Source: Pirellulales bacterium
GTDB taxonomy: Bacteria > Planctomycetota > Planctomycetia > Pirellulales > Thermoguttaceae
Length of the DNA: 64,000 nucleotides
Direction of reading: 5' to 3'
NCBI GenBank assembly: GCA_016935315.1
Contig: JAFGRD010000149.1
Coordinates: 62,001 to 126,000, forward strand
Positions 1 through 8,824 of this stretch are shown here, piece after piece (position 1 is the first letter of the stretch; the number at the start of each line of letters is the position of its first letter). The position numbers were made by a program, and so were the translations under genes. The notes under the pieces are model-generated. The model did not search any database. It was given only the letters and a program-made list of their open reading frames with translations, and was not told where the DNA came from.

Positions 1-1
1 C

Positions 2-1729
2 GCCGACGGCGCCGTTGGCTCAATCACCGACACCGAGAGTCTGTCCTCGACAACCATCGGGCCGATCACCTTGGCTGGCGCCGAGAACGCCATCACCCTC
101 AACAACATTCCCACGGACGTCAACGGGGACTATTCCGCCCGACGCATTTACCGATCCAACGACGGCGGAACTACCTACCACTACGTGGGGGAGATTCCGG
201 ACAACGTCACAACCTCTTTCGCCGACCCGACGTCAGATGCGGTCGCCGCCGGCAATCCGACCCTTAACACCGATGCGCTAACCGGGGCCTATACGTATTA
301 CGTCACCTTCGCCGACGGGGCGGGGGGACCGGGTTCCGGCACCGAAAGCCGTCCGGTGCTTGTTAGCGGGCAGCCCAACATCACCGGCAGTCGGATTCAA
401 TTGCAGGACCTGCCGGTCGACGCCAGCGGACAATGGAACGTGCGACGGATCTACCGTAATCTCTCCACGGACGAGAACACGTTCTATTACGTCGGGGAGA
501 TCAACGATGCTACAACGGCCGGACTGACATACACGGACTCGGCCAGCGATGCCACCATCTCGCTCAACGCCCAAATCAACAGAAACGGTCCGGTCATCGA
601 CGAAAACACGCTGCTGACCAACTTGTTGCTCCGTGACGAAAACGACTACAACCACGTCTTTGACATTCCCGCCGGCGAGACCGGCACCCTGGCATTCGCG
701 CCCCGCAAGGGCGGGCGCCTCCTTACCAGCAAGGAGTTCACCATCACACCAACCAGCACGGTAGCGAATCTGCTGGACTTCATGGAAGAGACCATGGGCA
801 TCCAAATGTCGCCCGGACCAGACCCACTCAATCCAATACCTCCTGATGGTGGGTCTGGTTCCAATCCTGGAGGGCGCATTACCAGCAGCCAAATCCGCTT
901 CATTGGCAACAACGGGGTGGACAATGCCCTGGAGATCGGGCTGTCGGGTATGCAGTTGACCACCAGCGCCGGCACGGACAACGTCATCCTGCCGTTCGGC
1001 TCGGTCCAGTCGGCCGTTGGGGAAAGCGCCGTGGCAGATTTCCTCGCCTACGACAGCTTGGGCGACCCGTTGGCTGTGCGGCTGACCGCCGTGCTGGAAA
1101 GCCGCGACAGCACTTCGATGACCTATCGTTGGTTCGCCAACTCCGGAGACAATAGCCCCTCGTCCGGTGCGGACATCACAGTGGGCACCGGTTTGATCAC
1201 CTTCGACGGCGAGGGCAACTTCGTGTCGGCCACCAACGACCAAGTGACCGTTGAACGCCGAGGAGTCCCGGCGGAATCCCCGCTGGTGTTCGACCTGGAT
1301 TTTACCCAGATCTCCGGCTTGGCCACGGATGAAAGCGTCCTCAACGTGGCATATCAGGATGGTTCGGAACCAGGAAATCTAACTAGCTTTATTTTGGGGG
1401 AAGATGGTAAGATTAGCGGGGTATTCAGCAACGGAGCCACCCGAGACCTTGGTCAGATCCGCCTGAGCCGATTTGCCAACCCGAACGGCCTCGAACAGAA
1501 GGGGCAGAACCTCTTCGCCGAGGGGGTCAACTCCGGGCTGCCGACGGAAGGAAATCCCGGGGCGCAGGGTATTGGCAACATCATTTCCGGGGCTGTCGAG
1601 CTGTCGAATACCGATATCGGCGGCAACCTGATCGATCTGATTCTGGCCTCGACGATGTATCGCGGCAACACCCGGGTGATCACGACCGTCCAGCAGATGT
1701 TCGATGAACTGTTGTCTCTGCGGCGCTAG
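2..1729 (+). CDS. flgE: Flagellar hook protein FlgE, 5' end outside the window
   Basis: The frame is open from the left edge, so the N terminus is missing and the visible part is about 575 residues. The C terminus, GNLIDLILASTMYRGNTR followed by ITTVQQMFDELLSLRR, is the conserved C-terminal helix of rod/hook proteins, which packs with its N-terminal partner in the axial filament. The middle (about residues 190-480) has the hook-type beta-rich segments, including a FANPNGLEQKGQNLF motif just before the C-terminal helix that is typical of FlgE and FlgF/G. The first ~190 visible residues contain two similar beta repeats (IRRIYR-like, YYVGEI), an insertion that makes this hook protein longer than the roughly 400 residues of enterobacterial FlgE. 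It is the first gene of the flagellar run and is followed by flbD. Confidence 0.88.
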   Translation, partial: ADGAVGSITDTESLSSTTIGPITLAGAENAITLNNIPTDVNGDYSARRIYRSNDGGTTYHYVGEIPDNVTTSFADPTSDAVAAGNPTLNTDALTGAYTYYVTFADGAGGPGSGTESRPVLVSGQPNITGSRIQLQDLPVDASGQWNVRRIYRNLSTDENTFYYVGEINDATTAGLTYTDSASDATISLNAQINRNGPVIDENTLLTNLLLRDENDYNHVFDIPAGETGTLAFAPRKGGRLLTSKEFTITPTSTVANLLDFMEETMGIQMSPGPDPLNPIPPDGGSGSNPGGRITSSQIRFIGNNGVDNALEIGLSGMQLTTSAGTDNVILPFGSVQSAVGESAVADFLAYDSLGDPLAVRLTAVLESRDSTSMTYRWFANSGDNSPSSGADITVGTGLITFDGEGNFVSATNDQVTVERRGVPAESPLVFDLDFTQISGLATDESVLNVAYQDGSEPGNLTSFILGEDGKISGVFSNGATRDLGQIRLSRFANPNGLEQKGQNLFAEGVNSGLPTEGNPGAQGIGNIISGAVELSNTDIGGNLIDLILASTMYRGNTRVITTVQQMFDELLSLRR

Positions 1730-1827
1730 TCGACACCCGGCAGTCCCAAGGATTCTCGTGCTATAGTTTGTTTTAACGGTAGAGCTTTGCCGTGTGTAAG
1801 CGGCATTTGACCGCCGCCGGAGGCGCC

Positions 1828-2034
1828 ATGATCAAGCTCACCCGGTTCGGGGGCGAGGCGTTTATTCTCAACGCCGACCTGATCCGGTACATCGAGTCGC
1901 GGCCTGACACGTTCATCACGCTGACCACCGGCGAGCGGCTGGTCGTCGCCGAACCGATGGATGAAGTGATGCGTCGCGCCGTGGCATATCAGCAGGCAAA
2001 ACACCTAATCCCGATCCCGCGACCGAATCCGTAG
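1828..2034 (+). CDS. flbD: FlbD family flagellar protein
   Basis: A 68-residue protein beginning MIKLTRFGGEAF and containing NADLIRYIESRPDTFITLT and GERLVVAEPMDEV, the typical small FlbD fold seen between flgE and motA in many flagellar operons. An in-frame GTG lies 36 nt upstream at 1792, but the ATG at 1828 has a GGAGG box at 1819-1823 and matches the family's start, so it was preferred. The molecular role of the family is poorly defined. The position, 98 nt after flgE and 48 nt before motA, supports a flagellar function. Confidence 0.85.
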   Translation: MIKLTRFGGEAFILNADLIRYIESRPDTFITLTTGERLVVAEPMDEVMRRAVAYQQAKHLIPIPRPNP

Positions 2035-2082
2035 CGGTCCGTGCCCGATTCAGCGGCGTAAGTAAGCGAGGATATCTGACTG

Positions 2083-2859
2083 ATGGACATTGCCAGCATT
2101 GTTGGCATCCTGTTGGGTGTTTCCTTCTTGGTGATCGCGGTTGCGATTGCCCCAGGGGCTTCCTTCGGCGCGTTCGTCGACTACCCGTCGATGATGGTGG
2201 TGGTGGGAGGATCGATCGCCGCAGTGCTGATCTGCTTCCCACTGAAGAGTTTCTTGGGGCTCGTCAAGGTAGCCAAGAACGTCTTCTTTAACAAGCAGGA
2301 GAACTTCGGCGACCTGATCGAGCAGATCGTCTCGCTTGCGGAAACGGCCCGTCGAGATGGATTGCTGGCCCTGGAGGGAAGGCTTGAAGAACTCTCGAAT
2401 CCCTTCGTCGTGTTGGGCATCCAGATGGCCGTCGACGGAACGCGTCCCGAAGTCATCGAGGACATCATGCGCACCGAGATGGATGCCATTGCCAGCCGGC
2501 ACCAGAACGGAAAAAGCGTGGTGGCACAGATGGGGCGTTTTGCCCCGGCGTTCGGCATGATCGGGACCCTGATGGGCCTGATTATCATGCTCGGGAACAT
2601 GGATGACCCGGCGGCGATCGGCCCAGGCATGGCCGTGGCGTTGATCACCACGCTCTACGGGGCCATCACCTCCAACCTGGTTTTCCTCCCGTTTGCGGAG
2701 AAGCTCGGGTTCATCAACAAGCACGAGTTGCTGACGATGGAAATCATCGTTCGCGGTATCATGGGGATTCAGTCGGGTGACAACCCTCGGGTGATCGAGC
2801 AGAAACTCAACACGTTCATTCCGCCGAAGCTGAGGGCTTCGGCCCAGGAGGCGGCCTGA
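2083..2859 (+). CDS. motA: Flagellar motor stator protein MotA
   Basis: A 258-residue inner-membrane protein with four hydrophobic segments (about residues 4-24, 34-52, 152-172 and 183-205) and a large cytoplasmic loop between the second and third. The loop has the ARRDGLLALE signature of MotA, whose charged residues contact FliG, and the third membrane helix has the conserved proline region (FAPAFGMIGTLMGL). MotA and MotB form the stator ring that couples ion flow to rotation. motB follows after 4 nt, so the two are almost certainly co-translated. Length and domain order are normal for the family. Confidence 0.95.
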   Translation: MDIASIVGILLGVSFLVIAVAIAPGASFGAFVDYPSMMVVVGGSIAAVLICFPLKSFLGLVKVAKNVFFNKQENFGDLIEQIVSLAETARRDGLLALEGRLEELSNPFVVLGIQMAVDGTRPEVIEDIMRTEMDAIASRHQNGKSVVAQMGRFAPAFGMIGTLMGLIIMLGNMDDPAAIGPGMAVALITTLYGAITSNLVFLPFAEKLGFINKHELLTMEIIVRGIMGIQSGDNPRVIEQKLNTFIPPKLRASAQEAA

Positions 2860-2863
2860 CGCC

Positions 2864-3634
2864 ATGGCAAGACCCATCGAAGAAGAAGACGATTCGGGCG
2901 GCATTCCAGAGTGGGTGGTCACCTTTGGCGACATGATGTCGCTCTTGCTGACCTTCTTCATCATGCTGGTCTCGCTCAGCGAGATCAAGGAGGAGCAACT
3001 CTACCAAGCAGTGGCCGAAGCGCTCCGCAAGCGTTTTGGCCACGATACCTCGATGGTGAGCATGATGCCCGGCGATGGGAAACCGCGAAACTCCGCGCTG
3101 GCCAAACTGGCCAGTCTGGGGCGTGCCCGGCGAGCCAATACGATGAACGGCGGCGATAAGGTCAAGGCACCCGTTGGAGAGCATCCCAGGGTCAAGGCGC
3201 TTCGAGTTGCCGATCAAACCACCCGCGGGGGTGTCGTTTTCTTTCAAGAAGGCTCTGCGGAGCTGACCGAGAAGAACAAGCAGGTCCTGCAGGCTACCGC
3301 ACAGGAGATCGGCGGGAAACCCCAGAAAATCGAGATTCGGGGGCACACGTCCACGAAACCGTTGCCGCCTGACAGCCCCTACAAGACCCACTGGGATCTG
3401 GCCTACGCCCGGTGCAACAACGTGATGGAGTTCCTGGTGAAACTCGGCATCGATCCGCGACGGATGCGGCTGGCCGTGGCTGCCGACAACGAACCGCTCC
3501 ACATCGGCAACGATCCGATTCTGCTGGGCGAGAACCCCCGAGTCGAGATCTTCATGCTCAACGAACTAACCGACAATCTGAAGGGGACTGCGGAAGAGAA
3601 GCAGAAGAGATTCTCCAGCGAAGGAGCCCCCTGA
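2864..3634 (+). CDS. motB: Flagellar motor stator protein MotB
   Basis: A 256-residue protein with a short cytoplasmic N terminus, one membrane helix (about residues 16-38) and a periplasmic OmpA-like peptidoglycan-binding domain in the C-terminal half. The essential ion-carrying aspartate is present as Asp23 in TFGDMMSLLLTFF. The OmpA-like part carries IEIRGHTS and, near the end, NPRVEIFML, which fit the peptidoglycan-binding fold. It starts 4 nt after motA. Nothing is missing from the family's key residues. Confidence 0.95.
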   Translation: MARPIEEEDDSGGIPEWVVTFGDMMSLLLTFFIMLVSLSEIKEEQLYQAVAEALRKRFGHDTSMVSMMPGDGKPRNSALAKLASLGRARRANTMNGGDKVKAPVGEHPRVKALRVADQTTRGGVVFFQEGSAELTEKNKQVLQATAQEIGGKPQKIEIRGHTSTKPLPPDSPYKTHWDLAYARCNNVMEFLVKLGIDPRRMRLAVAADNEPLHIGNDPILLGENPRVEIFMLNELTDNLKGTAEEKQKRFSSEGAP

Positions 3635-3790
3635 GCGTCCATTTCTGTCCTAGAATATCAGTAGGCAGGCAAGGAGGGTGCGTGCCACTGTGGGGGTACA
3701 TGAAATGACCCACGTGGGCCATCTTTCCGGTTATGCATGTCCCCCATACAGGCAGATTTCCCGGATCGAACCGACGCTGACCACCACACC

Positions 3791-4375
3791 ATGCCCGAAC
3801 AAGAACTGCCCCCTAACGAAGATCTGGCAACCTCGGAAGACCTGACGCCGGCCGCGCGTGGTTCCTGGCTGGCCAAGGTCAAGATCTTGTCCTTCGTGAC
3901 CGTCGTAATCGCGGTTGAATGTGTGGCGGCTTATCTGTATCTTCCCACGGCAGCGGATACGGCCGCCCTGGCCGAAGCCACATTGGGCACCACGCCGACC
4001 ATCGAGAAGCCTCCCGAGGAGGCCGAGAAACCCAAAGAGGAGCAAGAACTGGCCGACCAGGTTGAGGTAGATCTGGGGGAGTTTAGTGTTACCGCTTTTC
4101 AGCCCGTCTCAAACACGACGCTCCGGATCGATTTCCACCTCTACGGGACTGTCGGTGCCGAGGACGAGCAGACATTCCTTGCCTTGATGAACGAGAACCT
4201 CCATCGGTTCCGGGAGCAGGTTATCGTCACCGTGCGCAGTGCCGACATCACCGATCTGACTGATGCAGGGCTGGGTTTGGTCAAACGCAAGATTCTCGAG
4301 AAAACCAACCGAATCATGGGCAAGCCCCTCCTGCGAGTGGTGATTTTCAGCGACTTCTCGTTCATCGAGCAATAG
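3791..4375 (+). CDS. fliL: Flagellar basal body-associated protein FliL
   Basis: About 194 residues with a charged cytoplasmic N terminus, one membrane helix (about residues 31-50 from this start, ILSFVTVVIAVECVAAYLYL), an acidic linker rich in Glu/Lys and Pro, and a C-terminal FliL domain ending in RVVIFSDFSFIEQ. FliL surrounds and stabilises MotAB stators. An in-frame ATG at 3737 would add 18 residues; the ATG at 3791 gives a more usual short cytoplasmic tail, but neither start has a strong ribosome site, so the start is uncertain. The gap to motB (3635-3790) is C/G-rich with a cccacgtggg palindrome near 3709. Confidence 0.85.
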   Translation: MPEQELPPNEDLATSEDLTPAARGSWLAKVKILSFVTVVIAVECVAAYLYLPTAADTAALAEATLGTTPTIEKPPEEAEKPKEEQELADQVEVDLGEFSVTAFQPVSNTTLRIDFHLYGTVGAEDEQTFLALMNENLHRFREQVIVTVRSADITDLTDAGLGLVKRKILEKTNRIMGKPLLRVVIFSDFSFIEQ

Positions 4376-4403
4376 CCTACCGGCCAAGAAGGGACGGATT
4401 CCT

Positions 4404-5189
4404 ATGGCGGACGACAACCTGATGGATCAGAGTGAGATCGAACGGCTCCTGAGCCAGGCGGAGCAGAAAACCGCGCCGCAGAAGGAAGAGAAGTCGGAGG
4501 ACGCCGGCGTTCCGGCCGAAGCCCTGGCCCAAGAGGCCGTCGAGTCCTTGCTGGGCGAGAAGCGAGGTGGCGACGAGTCCGGGACGGCGGAAGCCGTGGC
4601 GGCACCGCCCGAGAAGTCCACGCAGCCCAAGGCGGCGGCAACGCCGAGCAGCGACGACGACAAGCTGCTGGCACAAGATGACATCGAAAAGCTGCTCAAT
4701 CAGAGCGGGGCAGGCGCACCGAAGCCGTCTCAACCTCAACCCCCGGCGGCTCCCAGGGAAGTGGCGCAGCCTCAACTTGCTGGAGAAGGCGCCGTGCCGC
4801 AAGGTGACATTGAATACCTGTTGAATCAGGCTGAACAGGCTCTGGAGTCGATCAGCGCAGCGACCGAGGCGGACTTGCCGCAAGGTGTCGCGGCATTTCG
4901 CCTGGAGGACTTTAGCGGCACGCCGGCCTCAGCCGAGAACGCGACGCTCGATCTGATCCGCGACGTCGAGTTGGACTTGAAGATCGAACTGGGACGCACC
5001 CACATGTACTTGGAGGATGTCCTGAAACTCCGCAAAGGGTCGGTCGTCCCGCTCGATAAGTTGGCTGGCGATCCCGTGGATATCTACGTCAACGGACGTC
5101 TGATCGCCCGGGGCGAAGTGCTGGTGCTCAACGACAATTTCTGTGTGCGTGTGGCCGAACTGATCGCCGGGACCAACGTGTTTGCCTAA
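4404..5189 (+). CDS. fliN: Flagellar motor switch protein FliN with a long multi-motif N terminus
   Basis: A 261-residue protein. The C-terminal ~80 residues (about 181-261, LDLIRDVELDLKIELGRT to LIAGTNVFA) are a standard FliN/SpoA domain of the cytoplasmic switch ring. The first 180 residues are an extension not found in E. coli FliN (about 137 aa in all). It is low in complexity but contains four spaced copies of one short motif: MDQSEIERLLSQ (7-18), LAQEAVESLLGE (41-52), LAQDDIEKLLNQ (89-100) and VPQGDIEYLLNQ (131-142). These match the LSQxEIDxLL motif at the N terminus of FliM and FliY that binds phosphorylated CheY. No fliM lies between fliL and this gene. The switch role is clear; CheY binding by these motifs is inference. 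Confidence 0.9.
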   Translation: MADDNLMDQSEIERLLSQAEQKTAPQKEEKSEDAGVPAEALAQEAVESLLGEKRGGDESGTAEAVAAPPEKSTQPKAAATPSSDDDKLLAQDDIEKLLNQSGAGAPKPSQPQPPAAPREVAQPQLAGEGAVPQGDIEYLLNQAEQALESISAATEADLPQGVAAFRLEDFSGTPASAENATLDLIRDVELDLKIELGRTHMYLEDVLKLRKGSVVPLDKLAGDPVDIYVNGRLIARGEVLVLNDNFCVRVAELIAGTNVFA

Positions 5190-5387
5190 GGCTTCAATCG
5201 GCGCCAGGCAATCGCGACGGCCGGAAGTCGCCTTCGCTCGGCAACTGGGGATAAATGCGAATGCAACGGGAACGAAACAAACCGAGGAGATTGCAGCCCG
5301 GGCTCGCCTTGCCCGCTATTCTCCCGTAGTCAGGATCGGACGCCGACGGCGGCCAGCATTAGAGAAAAACGACCAGGAAGTGCACGG

Positions 5388-6338
5388 ATGCCTTCAATCG
5401 CAAGAGCCCTTGGGCTGATTCTCGTGGTCGGCTGCCCCATGTGCATGGCAGCAGAGTCGCGCTCGCCGACCGGTTGGCCGGATCGCTGGCCGGAGACGGA
5501 CAGTCGATACGGATTGCCCGGGGCAACCGGCGCTTATGTTGCCCCCGGGCCACCCCAGAACGGACCCGCTGGGGTCCACAACTCCCGTTTCAACGGACCG
5601 TCGAACGACCGGTCGATCGACAAGGGCCGTCCGTCTACGCTCGTCCAGCCTGCCATCGGTTACGATGCGGGCCCGCGTGGCGAGCCGGCACCGTCCTCCA
5701 GGGTCCTGCCGGCAACCTATCAGGAACCGGCGTCGCCCGCCGTTCCCAGTGCCGTTTCATTTCGGGCTCCCGCGGCGACGTCCGGCACGGGCCGAAACCC
5801 TATCCCGTTGCCCCCCCGGGGCGGCAAGTCTTCCCTGGCTCGTACTCCGCGGGCTGGTGCCGATCGGGAAGACCAAGGTGGCAGCCTCGGCATCTCGTCG
5901 GTCATCACTGTCGCAAGCAGTCTGGCCGTGGTCTTGGGTGTCTTCTTTCTGGTCGCCTGGGGGATGCGACGCGCCACGCCGCCTGGTTCTACGTTACTGC
6001 CGGGTGAGGTCTTCGAAGTGCTCGGTCGAGCTCCGATGGCCAGCCGGCAGCAAGTCCACCTGTTGCGGTGCGGCAGGAAGCTGTTACTGGTTTCCGTGAC
6101 TCCCGCCGGGGCGGAAACGCTGACCGAAATCACCGAGCCCATGGAGGTCGATCGCCTGGCGGGCCTTTGTCAGCAGGGTCGATCCAACAGCGCGACGGCG
6201 GCCTTTCGAGAGGTGTTTCAGCAGTTCACCGCGAGACGTTCCTCGCCCGGACTCTTCGGAAGCAGCAACGATGAAACGGGTTTCGGTGGCATCGATCTTC
6301 CCATGGTCAAGGATGCAGTGGAGGGCCGGGATGTCTGA
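5388..6338 (+). CDS. fliO: FliO-like flagellar export assembly protein
   Basis: A 316-residue protein with an N-terminal signal-like segment ([21 protein letters not shown]), about 150 residues of Pro/Ser/Arg-rich sequence of low complexity, one membrane helix (about residues 176-198, [20 protein letters not shown]) and a short cytoplasmic FliO domain ([27 protein letters not shown]). FliO helps assemble the FliP ring of the export gate. The N-terminal periplasmic part is much longer than in E. coli FliO (about 120 aa). It lies between fliN and fliP and its stop overlaps the fliP start by 8 nt. The 198-nt gap before it has no visible gene. Confidence 0.8.
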   Translation: MPSIARALGLILVVGCPMCMAAESRSPTGWPDRWPETDSRYGLPGATGAYVAPGPPQNGPAGVHNSRFNGPSNDRSIDKGRPSTLVQPAIGYDAGPRGEPAPSSRVLPATYQEPASPAVPSAVSFRAPAATSGTGRNPIPLPPRGGKSSLARTPRAGADREDQGGSLGISSVITVASSLAVVLGVFFLVAWGMRRATPPGSTLLPGEVFEVLGRAPMASRQQVHLLRCGRKLLLVSVTPAGAETLTEITEPMEVDRLAGLCQQGRSNSATAAFREVFQQFTARRSSPGLFGSSNDETGFGGIDLPMVKDAVEGRDV

Positions 6339-7212
6339 GAACGCGACGCGTCGAAGCCGGCGACACACGGAGGGCAAGACGGCGTTGGCCCGCTGGCGCA
6401 ACGGCCCCGGGCGGCGTCTGCTGGGTGGCACGGCCGCAATCCTGGCATGTCTGAGCCTGTTGGGGCCGGCGACCGCCCAGGATCTCTCCAACCAGCCGAT
6501 CTCGATCGAGGTGCCCGAAGGCCTGGCTGCCGGCCCCCAGCAGTGGACCAGTCCGACCGGGCTCAGCTCCACTATCCAGGTGATGCTGCTACTGACCGTG
6601 CTCAGCGTGGCTCCGGCCATCTTGTTGATGACCACGTGTTTCATTCGCATCATCGTCGTACTGGGGCTTCTGCGCCAAGCGATCGGCACGCAGCAACTCC
6701 CCCCCAGCCAAGTGATCACGGCCATGTCGTTCTTTATCACCCTGCTGATCATGACCCCGGTGTGGAAGCAGGTCTACGACGACGCCATCGTCCCCTACAC
6801 CGAAAAGCAGATCGATCTGGAGCAAGCGTGGACGGCGGGCGTGGCCCCGATTCGCCGATTCATGAGCATACAGATCGAACGGACGGGCAACAGCGAAGAC
6901 GTCCATCTGTTCATGGACTACCTCCCACCCGACCATCCGGAGCCGAAGAGCTACGAGGACGTGCCTCTGCAAGCCTTGTTGCCGGCGTTCATGCTCAGCG
7001 AGTTAAAGACGGCATTCCTGATCGGCTTCCAAATCTACTTGCCCTTTCTGATCCTCGACATCGTGATTGCCGCCGTGATGGTATCGATGGGTATGTTGAT
7101 GTTGCCTCCGGTACTGATTTCGCTGCCCTTTAAGTTGTTGCTGTTTGTGTTGGTCGACGGCTGGTACCTTGTCGTGGGAATGTTGATGGAGAGTTTTCAG
7201 CCGTTTACGTGA
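6331..7212 (+). CDS. fliP: Flagellar export gate protein FliP
   Basis: A 293-residue export-gate subunit. It has a basic N terminus and a cleavable signal peptide ([21 protein letters not shown]), as FliP does, then membrane segments with the family blocks [40 protein letters not shown] and, near the end, [13 protein letters not shown] and [18 protein letters not shown]. FliP, FliQ and FliR form the 5:4:1 core of the type III export channel. The start chosen is the ATG at 6331, which overlaps the end of fliO and has a GGAGGG box about 6 nt upstream. An upstream in-frame ATG at 6271 lies inside fliO and was not used. Confidence 0.95.
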   Translation: MSENATRRSRRHTEGKTALARWRNGPGRRLLGGTAAILACLSLLGPATAQDLSNQPISIEVPEGLAAGPQQWTSPTGLSSTIQVMLLLTVLSVAPAILLMTTCFIRIIVVLGLLRQAIGTQQLPPSQVITAMSFFITLLIMTPVWKQVYDDAIVPYTEKQIDLEQAWTAGVAPIRRFMSIQIERTGNSEDVHLFMDYLPPDHPEPKSYEDVPLQALLPAFMLSELKTAFLIGFQIYLPFLILDIVIAAVMVSMGMLMLPPVLISLPFKLLLFVLVDGWYLVVGMLMESFQPFT

Positions 7213-7393
7213 CGAGGCATTCTGGGTCTTGGGTGGGCCCCACTTGCCGGCCGCGGCTTCGTGAGTCCGACGGCACGTGTCGCTCGTCGGCGGCAAGAGA
7301 CCCGCTCATCAGCCCTCAGGTATTCCCAGTCCCCCAATGCCCAATTCCCAACCGCTTGTCCCGAGTTTCAAGTCCCCTGTCCCCGGATTCACC

Positions 7394-7663
7394 ATGGATC
7401 CCGACGTCGCCATCGAGCTTGGCCGCAAGGCCCTCCTGACCGCATTGATGATCGGATCCCCCGTCTTGCTGGCCGGACTGATCGTGGGCCTGCTGATCGG
7501 GCTGTTCCAGGCGTTGACGCAGATCCAAGAGCAGACCGTGGCCTTCGTTCCGAAAATCGTGGCCATGGTTCTGGCCTTGGGCCTCACGTTGCCCTGGCTG
7601 ATCGCGCGGATGCTGGAATACTCGACCGACCTGATTTCGAGCATCCCCGCAAGGTTCTATTGA
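7394..7663 (+). CDS. fliQ: Flagellar export gate protein FliQ
   Basis: An 89-residue protein with two membrane helices, the normal FliQ length and plan (MDPDVAIELGRKALLTALM, then GLLIGLFQALTQIQEQTVAF and a second helix). Longer in-frame starts upstream (from 7277) run through C-rich spacer sequence and would add a tail not seen in the family. The final Tyr codon and TGA stop are part of a 104-bp dispersed repeat that starts at 7657. The spacers to fliP (181 nt) and fliR (241 nt) are unusually wide for this trio, which is often tightly packed. Confidence 0.93.
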   Translation: MDPDVAIELGRKALLTALMIGSPVLLAGLIVGLLIGLFQALTQIQEQTVAFVPKIVAMVLALGLTLPWLIARMLEYSTDLISSIPARFY

Positions 7664-7760
7664 CGCTTGCACACTCAATGTACGAGGGGGACCCACGGGA
7701 GCCCGACGTCTCCGGTCTCCCGTTGGTCGGCCTGGATCATTCGCAATGTGAACATCAATA
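7657..7760 (+). repeat. Dispersed 104-bp repeat, copy A (3' end of fliQ)
   Basis: This stretch aligns without gaps to 17397-17500, with about 12 differences in 104 positions. The first 24 bases (ctattgacgcttgcacactc and on to aatg) are identical in both copies and include the last Tyr codon and the stop of the preceding gene. A hairpin lies inside: arms 7690-7701 and 7717-7728, 12 bp with one mismatch. A third, weaker copy is at 13922-14025. It behaves like a small intergenic palindromic element, and its mode of spread is unknown. Confidence 0.85.
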
Positions 7761-7904
7761 GTGATCGGCGAGAATGGACGCCTTACCGACATGGTTGACT
7801 GTCCGTAACAGGAGCCTTTGCGGCATCTTCGCCTGCACATCCCGATCATCGTTTCTGAGCTTCCGCCGATCACTCATCACTCATCGTCCATCGCCGGCTC
7901 GTCC

Positions 7905-8735
7905 ATGAATTGGCTCTATCAGCTCAATTTGGAGAAGTTTCTGCTGTTCACCCTCGTGCTGACCCGGGTGAGCGGGCTGACGATGACGGCACCGATCTAC
8001 GGGACCAAAGACGTCCCGATTCGGATCAGGGCTCTGCTGGCCGTGGCCTTGGCACTGTTGATTGCGCCGACTCAATGGCACGTGGCCGTTGCCTATCCCG
8101 GGACGATTGTCAACTATCTTGTCTTCCTGGGCAGCGAGTTGATGATCGGGGTCTGCCTGGGGCTGGGAATCGTAATCCTTTTCAGCGGCATCCAACTGGC
8201 CGGCCAGATGATCGGCCGGGTCAGCGGGTTGCTGCTGGCCGACGTGTTCGATCCCACCTCGGGCGAGAGCGTTCCGACGTTCTCGCAGGTGCTGTTCCTC
8301 GTGGCACTGGCGGTCTTCGTGTGTATCGGCGGCCATCGCATGGTGATGGCCGGGTTGCTGGACACCTTCCAGGGCATTCCGCCCGGCAGTTTCACGCCGT
8401 GGGATGTGCCCGCCTTCCAGACCGTCTCCGGCAGCACCGGGCCCTTGCACGGCTCCATCGCCGGAACGCTCGTGTTGCTGCTGCAGCAGAGCTTCGAGCT
8501 GGGAATTCGGGCATCCGTGCCCGTAGTTACGGCCGTGCTGTTGTCGATTCTCGTGCTGGGGCTGATCGGGCGGACGATGCCACAGTTCAATATTCTGATG
8601 GTCGGCTTCGGCTTCAATTCGATGCTCGCCTTGGCGCTGATGTCGCTGACCCTGGGTGCATCGGTCTGGGCGTTTCAGGAGCAGATCGAGCCCACCCTGC
8701 AAACGCTTTTCGATGCGCTCCATGCGTACCTCTAG
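7905..8735 (+). CDS. fliR: Flagellar export gate protein FliR
   Basis: A 276-residue multi-pass membrane protein beginning MNWLYQLNLEKFLLF. It has the FliR pattern of hydrophobic helices with MTAPIYGTKDVPIRIRALLA near the N terminus and the conserved TMPQFNILMVGFGFNSMLAL segment near the C terminus. FliR completes the FliPQR export gate. Longer in-frame starts (from 7818) lie in spacer sequence with little codon structure and were rejected. flhB follows after 89 nt. Confidence 0.94.
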   Translation: MNWLYQLNLEKFLLFTLVLTRVSGLTMTAPIYGTKDVPIRIRALLAVALALLIAPTQWHVAVAYPGTIVNYLVFLGSELMIGVCLGLGIVILFSGIQLAGQMIGRVSGLLLADVFDPTSGESVPTFSQVLFLVALAVFVCIGGHRMVMAGLLDTFQGIPPGSFTPWDVPAFQTVSGSTGPLHGSIAGTLVLLLQQSFELGIRASVPVVTAVLLSILVLGLIGRTMPQFNILMVGFGFNSMLALALMSLTLGASVWAFQEQIEPTLQTLFDALHAYL

Positions 8736-8824
8736 CCGGACCTCTGCACTATCTTTCGGCCCCAGAGAAAGCCCAACCTGGCATTGTTGAGCAGATATAG
8801 CAAGCAGGACAATCGCACGGACCG

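Noticed and set aside
5182-5387. Short open frame between fliN and fliO
   Set aside because: It overlaps both genes, is Arg/Ala-rich without similarity, and looks like a shadow frame.
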